The notes below the pieces were generated by a model. That model was not told the origin of the DNA. It worked only from the letters and a program-made list of their open reading frames with translations, and made no database searches. Of a DNA stretch of 64,000 nucleotides, positions 59,178 through 64,000 are shown one piece after another; the stretch's first letter is position 1; the number at the start of each line of letters is the position of its first letter. The stretch covers positions 437,665 through 501,664 of the forward strand of contig JAHWDD010000003.1 in NCBI GenBank assembly GCA_023897205.1, in the 5' to 3' direction. Position numbers and translations under genes: made by a program. The DNA is from Exophiala sp. HKRS030 (Eukaryota > Ascomycota > Eurotiomycetes > Chaetothyriales > Herpotrichiellaceae).

Positions 59178-62100
59178 ATGCCGGACTCTCCTCCGACCGG
59201 CGACTTGCATCCCAGCAGCCAAAATCAAGGCACGTTTCATCAACCACACACAACACGGCCACCTCTGACTGATGACCATGCAGGAGTTTTCACGGATAAT
59301 GAAGTCGTACCTCCTCCCCGCCACGACGATGCCTCGATCGAACGCGGTGACTCTGATGAGCCGCAGTCTAAAAGACGGAAGATCGCAGAACACAAAGCCT
59401 CTCCGAGACCAGTGTCGCCTCCCTGGAAACGGATCGCGGCGGAAGGCCCAACTTCCTTCCTCGAAGATGGCCGAAGGAGATCTGGAAGGACAAATATCGT
59501 GCCCCTCGATTTGCAGCCGCAGTCGAACAAGAGGCACACCCGCGCCGCGTTTGACAAGGTGAAGACAGAACAACAACAAAAACACGCCAAGCCCGTCTAC
59601 AATGTGTCGACACGAAAGCCAAAGGCTGAGATGCCAGAACCATCGCCCACGCCTAAACGAGTTCCCGGCAGGCCTCCTAGAAATCGCGAATCTGGCAAGA
59701 CGCCCTCAGTCAAACATGAAGAGGCGCCGAAACCCGCCCAGGCCCTGCATGCGCACCAAGATCAATATGTACGGGAAAGAAGACGTTCGCGAGAAGTCGA
59801 AGGAATGAAAGCCAAAATCGAAGAGCTTAAGAAACTCCGAGATAGCCTGAAGTCCTCCGGTGCCTCTGTGTCCAAGTCGCCCAGCCGTCGTGGCCGGCGA
59901 AAATCTACCGTCGTCAACGGGGTCGATGTTAAGTCGCCACCCCACATGAATGGTGCTTTGGAAACGGATGACGATGGAGACGAATCGGAAACATCTAGCA
60001 TACACACGACACGGGATGCAGATGTGCCTTTGACCTTGCACAAAGTGACATTTCGTGTCCAGCTCCCTGAGCCCACTGTTGCTACGCCTTCTAATATCCC
60101 GCCGCCGAAGAGATTCACATCATTTTCGGAATTCCTGGACCATGACGAGTCCGAGCCACGCGCCGGTGAGGACATACTCACCCCGCAACAAATTAGAAAA
60201 GAGGCTGCAGCAAGAAACAGAGTATGTGGAGCGGTAAAGAGTGGCAAGGTCTTTGACAAATTGCTAAATGATACGCTACCTGCAAAACACGACGAACCAA
60301 AACGACAATACGCGCATCTCGACTATTTGCTTGCCCACATCGGCCATTTCAGACATCTGCTGAGGAAGGAAGCACAAGATCATAGGCGGATAGCACAGAC
60401 CTTGGCTCACGAGGCGAAAAAGTATGTGGAAGAGAAGCGAAAACGAAACAAAGTCAAGAGTCCCGAGGAGATAGAGCAAGAAAGGCGGCTGGCGGCTATT
60501 GCTTCGTATCGGGCCGTGGTGAAAGATATGGACAAGTTGTGGACAGCCGTGAGGACTGAGGTAGACCTCATGCGACAGAAACAATACGAAGAAGAACAGC
60601 AAGCGAAGATGAAAGGCCATCTCGCCCGGGTGCTGGATCGAACTGATCAAATGCTAAGCCGTGCCACCGATCAAGAGGAGTCTCTCATGAGTGAGACAGA
60701 CCTGTCAACGGACGAGGGAGCAACGAGCGAGACTGAAGACAGTGAACAAATGTCTGAAAGCGATACAGAACCAGAGTCGGAATCTGCAGCCGGTGATGAT
60801 GATGCAGAAATGTCAATCGAGGAATTGAAGCGAAAGTACGGAAATCTTCCCGAGTTATCAGCTGATGAAGAGATGTCTGTTCAAGCTGATGCAGAGACCG
60901 ATCCACATCAGTCTGAGGAAGAAGATTCAGATCCTGAGACCGAAATGGACAGCGAGTTTGACACTGATGACTCAAATGATGGTGATGATGACGACGACGA
61001 CAATGCCGAAGATAGTGAAGAAGAGACTCGAGGCGGCCTTCTATCGTTGTTCTCGAAGAAAGAAATCGCCAGTATGGCACCATCCTCAGAAGATGCTGCA
61101 TCTGAGGATAACGATGGCGAAGCTGCCAGTCCACCCATGGTCGAAGTCCTCGAAGATCACGAGATGCAAAACGTGGAAAATCAGCCAATTCCGACAGATT
61201 CGGAAAAAGCTGAGCATGACGAGGCCGTACCCGCACGCATGCCTGAAAGTGACCACCATGAGGAGGTACATCGAGACGCTTCAGCTGACGTCCACATGTC
61301 CCAGCTAGACGACAATGATTCCGTCAGTCAGGAGGCAAGTGCTCACACTTCGCCACATACGACTGCAACCAAACTGTCCGAACTGGACTCTGTTTCATCG
61401 ATTGAAGCCGCTGCCGAAGCCACAGCCGAAGCCACAAAACCTGCAGTCCCATCTCCGGAGAGCAAGTCCATCATCAAAACCCCAGTTCCTAGCTTGTTGC
61501 GCGGCACTCTACGAGAGTATCAGCATGAAGGACTCGACTGGCTCGCAGACCTGTATGCACACGGAAGAAGTGGCATTTTGGCTGATGAGATGGGTCTCGG
61601 TAAGACGATTCAAAGTATTTCATTGCTCGCACACCTTGCCGAGGTTCATGAGGTCTGGGGTCCGCACCTTATTGTGGTACCGACCAGCGTGATGCTCAAC
61701 TGGGAAATGGAGTTCAAGAAGTTTCTGCCTGGCTTCAAGATTTTGACATACTATGGTAGCCCAGAGGAGAGAAAACAGAAGAGAAAAGGTTGGATGACCG
61801 ACGACAGTTTCAACGTTTGTGTGACGTCGTATCAACTTGTTTTGCAAGATGCCAATTCGTTCAAAAGGAGAAGATGGCATTACATGATACTTGATGAAGC
61901 TCACAATATCAAGAACTTCCGGTCAGAAAGATGGCAAACCATGATGACTTTCAATACAAGAGCTCGACTTCTCCTAACAGGAACACCGCTGCAGAACAAC
62001 TTGACCGAATTATGGTCTCTCCTGTTCTTCCTCCATTATGGTCAGGAAAACCAGGGCGAGGACGATGCTTTTGCCGGCCTAAAAGAATGGTCTGAATGGT

Positions 62101-64000
62101 TCAAGAAGCCAGTAGAATCGATCTTGGAACATGGAAGGCAGTTTTTGGATGAAGAAGACCGAGAACAGGTCGCGAAGCTGCACAAAGTCATTCGGCCTTT
62201 TCTTCTTCGAAGGCTGAAAGCAGATGTTGAAAAGCAGATGCCGGCAAAGTACGAACACGTGGAGATTTGTCGGTTGTCCAAACGCCAGCGACAATTGTAC
62301 GATGGCTTCATGTCAAGAGCGCAGACTAAGGAAACTCTTGCTTCCGGAAACTATCTCTCCATCATCAATGCTCTGATGCAGCTTCGAAAAGTGTGCAACC
62401 ATCCAGACCTCTTTGAAACACGGCCCATCACAACCTCTTTTGCCATGCCCAAATCTACGACTGCCACTTTCGAGATCAAAGACCTCCTTATCCGGCGCAA
62501 GATGATGCGTAATGCTGCAAACGACCTAGACCTCGATTTCTTGAGGTTGGCCCCGCTGTCGGACGAGAGTATGTCTATGATAGAGTTCATGCAGACGGCC
62601 GGACGTCATGCATCTCACCTTCTCAAAGGTTTACGAGAATCACAATATCGGCGGATCTCTCAAGATACTAATTGGCATGGTGAAACTTGTTTGGGAGTTT
62701 TGGGCTCACTGGAAAACGTTGGAAGAAAGTCTAGGATTCAAGAGCTCGACCGAGCAATTTACTACGAGGCGTACCGCCACCATCAACACCCGATCTATGG
62801 AAGAGGACTGATTAACAAGTTGACCGTCAATACTACCGGCGCCTTCCTTTCCAGACTTTCTCCTTTTAGAGTCCGAAGCAAATGGTGGGAGAACGAGATG
62901 CCGGTGGCAGCTCTTGATCTTGTACAGTCTGTCGAGTCGAGATCCGCTCTCATGGAGCCTCTCATTGAGCAGTTCGCCTGCGTTACCCCTGCCGTGGTTG
63001 CTACAGACTTGGGCATGACCGCTGTAACCGAAGCAGGAGCTGCAACTATAAGAGCAGATCCCCAAACGTGGAAACGGGATCCCTTTCACCAAGCAAGGAT
63101 GAAACTATCCATAGCATTTCCCGACAAGAGACTCTTGCAGTACGACTGTGGCAAGCTACAGAGATTGGACAAGTTATTGCGGCAATTGCAGTCAGGAGGT
63201 CATCGGGCGCTCATCTTCACCCAAATGACCAAGGTATTGGACATTCTCGAACAGTTTCTCAACATTCATGGCCATCGGTACCTCAGACTAGACGGCGCTA
63301 CCAAGGTTGAGCAAAGACAAATTCTAACCGACCGATTCAATAACGATCCTCGCATCCTGGCTTTCATCCTTTCGTCTCGATCCGGTGGATTGGGTATCAA
63401 CTTGACAGGAGCGGATACTGTCATCTTCTACGATCTGGATTGGAATCCTGCCATGGACAGGCAATGCACAGACCGAGCACATCGGATAGGACAGACTCGT
63501 GACGTCCACATCTATCGATTCGTCTCCGAGCACACGATCGAGGCCAACATTCTTCGCAAAGCCAACCAAAAGCAACTGCTGGACGATGTTGTCATTCAAG
63601 AGGGCGACTTTACGACAGATTACATGAACAAGTTGACCTACCGGGACATGCTTGACGATGATGGCGCACCAGACGAGAACGACGCCGCCGGACTCGCCAT
63701 GGACAGGGTTCTTGGGAACGACAAGACCAACGTTGCCGTGTTGGAACAGGCGGAAGACCAAGAGGATCGTGCCGCGGCCAAGGTGGCCGCCAGGGAAGTG
63801 CAACACGCCGACGACGGTGACTTCGAGGACAAGACCGCCTCCGCGACCCCGCGCACCAACGAAGCCCACACGCCCGGGCCGTTTGCCGCCACGGAGGCGG
63901 CGTTGGCGGAGACTCGAGACGATCAGGATCAAGTCGACGGCCACGACATCGACGGGTACATGGTCAAGCTGCAGTCGTGGATGATGAAGGACGTGCCGCT
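59178..64000 (+). CDS. SWR1: SWR1 ATPase, helicase of the H2A.Z-exchange complex, 3' end missing
   Basis: Swi2/Snf2 ATPase of the SWR1 complex, which replaces nucleosomal H2A with H2A.Z. A single frame of over 1600 codons is open from 59178 (MPDSPPTGDLHPSS) to the right edge, without introns. N-terminal part: basic and disordered, then an HSA region (QYAHLDYLLAHIGHFRHLL, about residue 375), then a very acidic Ser/Asp/Glu stretch with GDDDDDDNAED. ATPase lobe 1: LREYQHEGLDWLADLY, motif I ADEMGLGKTIQS (about 800), motif II LDEAHNIKN (about 905), LLTGTPLQNNLTELW. After the long insertion typical of the INO80/SWR1 class come RALIFTQMTKVLDILEQFL, RSGGLGINLTGADTV and DRAHRIGQTRDVHIYRFV (about 1432). 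Catalytic motifs are intact. Confidence 0.94.
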   Translation, partial: MPDSPPTGDLHPSSQNQGTFHQPHTTRPPLTDDHAGVFTDNEVVPPPRHDDASIERGDSDEPQSKRRKIAEHKASPRPVSPPWKRIAAEGPTSFLEDGRRRSGRTNIVPLDLQPQSNKRHTRAAFDKVKTEQQQKHAKPVYNVSTRKPKAEMPEPSPTPKRVPGRPPRNRESGKTPSVKHEEAPKPAQALHAHQDQYVRERRRSREVEGMKAKIEELKKLRDSLKSSGASVSKSPSRRGRRKSTVVNGVDVKSPPHMNGALETDDDGDESETSSIHTTRDADVPLTLHKVTFRVQLPEPTVATPSNIPPPKRFTSFSEFLDHDESEPRAGEDILTPQQIRKEAAARNRVCGAVKSGKVFDKLLNDTLPAKHDEPKRQYAHLDYLLAHIGHFRHLLRKEAQDHRRIAQTLAHEAKKYVEEKRKRNKVKSPEEIEQERRLAAIASYRAVVKDMDKLWTAVRTEVDLMRQKQYEEEQQAKMKGHLARVLDRTDQMLSRATDQEESLMSETDLSTDEGATSETEDSEQMSESDTEPESESAAGDDDAEMSIEELKRKYGNLPELSADEEMSVQADAETDPHQSEEEDSDPETEMDSEFDTDDSNDGDDDDDDNAEDSEEETRGGLLSLFSKKEIASMAPSSEDAASEDNDGEAASPPMVEVLEDHEMQNVENQPIPTDSEKAEHDEAVPARMPESDHHEEVHRDASADVHMSQLDDNDSVSQEASAHTSPHTTATKLSELDSVSSIEAAAEATAEATKPAVPSPESKSIIKTPVPSLLRGTLREYQHEGLDWLADLYAHGRSGILADEMGLGKTIQSISLLAHLAEVHEVWGPHLIVVPTSVMLNWEMEFKKFLPGFKILTYYGSPEERKQKRKGWMTDDSFNVCVTSYQLVLQDANSFKRRRWHYMILDEAHNIKNFRSERWQTMMTFNTRARLLLTGTPLQNNLTELWSLLFFLHYGQENQGEDDAFAGLKEWSEWFKKPVESILEHGRQFLDEEDREQVAKLHKVIRPFLLRRLKADVEKQMPAKYEHVEICRLSKRQRQLYDGFMSRAQTKETLASGNYLSIINALMQLRKVCNHPDLFETRPITTSFAMPKSTTATFEIKDLLIRRKMMRNAANDLDLDFLRLAPLSDESMSMIEFMQTAGRHASHLLKGLRESQYRRISQDTNWHGETCLGVLGSLENVGRKSRIQELDRAIYYEAYRHHQHPIYGRGLINKLTVNTTGAFLSRLSPFRVRSKWWENEMPVAALDLVQSVESRSALMEPLIEQFACVTPAVVATDLGMTAVTEAGAATIRADPQTWKRDPFHQARMKLSIAFPDKRLLQYDCGKLQRLDKLLRQLQSGGHRALIFTQMTKVLDILEQFLNIHGHRYLRLDGATKVEQRQILTDRFNNDPRILAFILSSRSGGLGINLTGADTVIFYDLDWNPAMDRQCTDRAHRIGQTRDVHIYRFVSEHTIEANILRKANQKQLLDDVVIQEGDFTTDYMNKLTYRDMLDDDGAPDENDAAGLAMDRVLGNDKTNVAVLEQAEDQEDRAAAKVAAREVQHADDGDFEDKTASATPRTNEAHTPGPFAATEAALAETRDDQDQVDGHDIDGYMVKLQSWMMKDVP

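Overview
The window is nuclear DNA of a filamentous ascomycete (Pezizomycotina). Protein genes are broken by short GT/AG introns, mostly 45-70 nt. They include fungal markers: a Clr5-domain protein, a Zn2Cys6 regulator, a DIP2/Cps1-type protein, Mss51, a complex I subunit and an Mtr-like amino-acid transporter. A placement in Eurotiomycetes, perhaps Chaetothyriales, is my guess from protein flavour and is not proven. I found no rRNA, tRNA, CRISPR array or intact transposon.

Layout. 0-6.7 kb: class I cyclic-nucleotide phosphodiesterase (runs off the left edge) and NPL4. 7.2-13.6 kb: a membrane-anchored alpha/beta-hydrolase-like protein, the PP2A methylesterase PPE1, and the ribosome-biogenesis helicase DRS1 tail to tail with PPE1. 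13.6-16.5 kb: a long gap with no convincing gene. 16.5-24 kb: adenine phosphoribosyltransferase and a 1975-residue DIP2/Cps1-like protein. 25-30 kb: a zinc alcohol dehydrogenase convergent with an unusual large protein that has collagen-like Gly-rich segments, a long helical region and a beta-rich C-terminus. 30.6-34.8 kb: Clr5 protein and DUF1152-like protein, divergent. 35-39 kb: RidA-family protein, quinone oxidoreductase, and a fungal protein with four Cys-Pro motifs. 40-44.5 kb: Mss51, a Gly-rich secreted, probably GPI-anchored protein, and an NDUFB8-like complex I subunit.

45-57 kb has the look of a catabolic neighbourhood: amino-acid transporter, amidase, two PuuE-like polysaccharide-deacetylase-fold proteins flanking an Old Yellow Enzyme, then a decayed acyl-CoA oxidase fragment and a Zn2Cys6 transcription factor. 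Joint function is inferred from proximity only. 57-59 kb is a gene-poor gap, and 59.2 kb to the right edge is SWR1, the H2A.Z-exchange ATPase, cut off by the window.

Most genes are housekeeping genes. The best candidates for something undescribed are the collagen-like/beta-sandwich protein (26.8-29.8 kb), the four-CP-motif protein (37.7-39.2 kb), the amidase/deacetylase/OYE neighbourhood, and a recurrent intergenic 9-mer TACGGAGTA. Splice sites were read by eye from GT/AG consensus, phase agreement and protein continuity. Individual exon edges may be off by a base or two.
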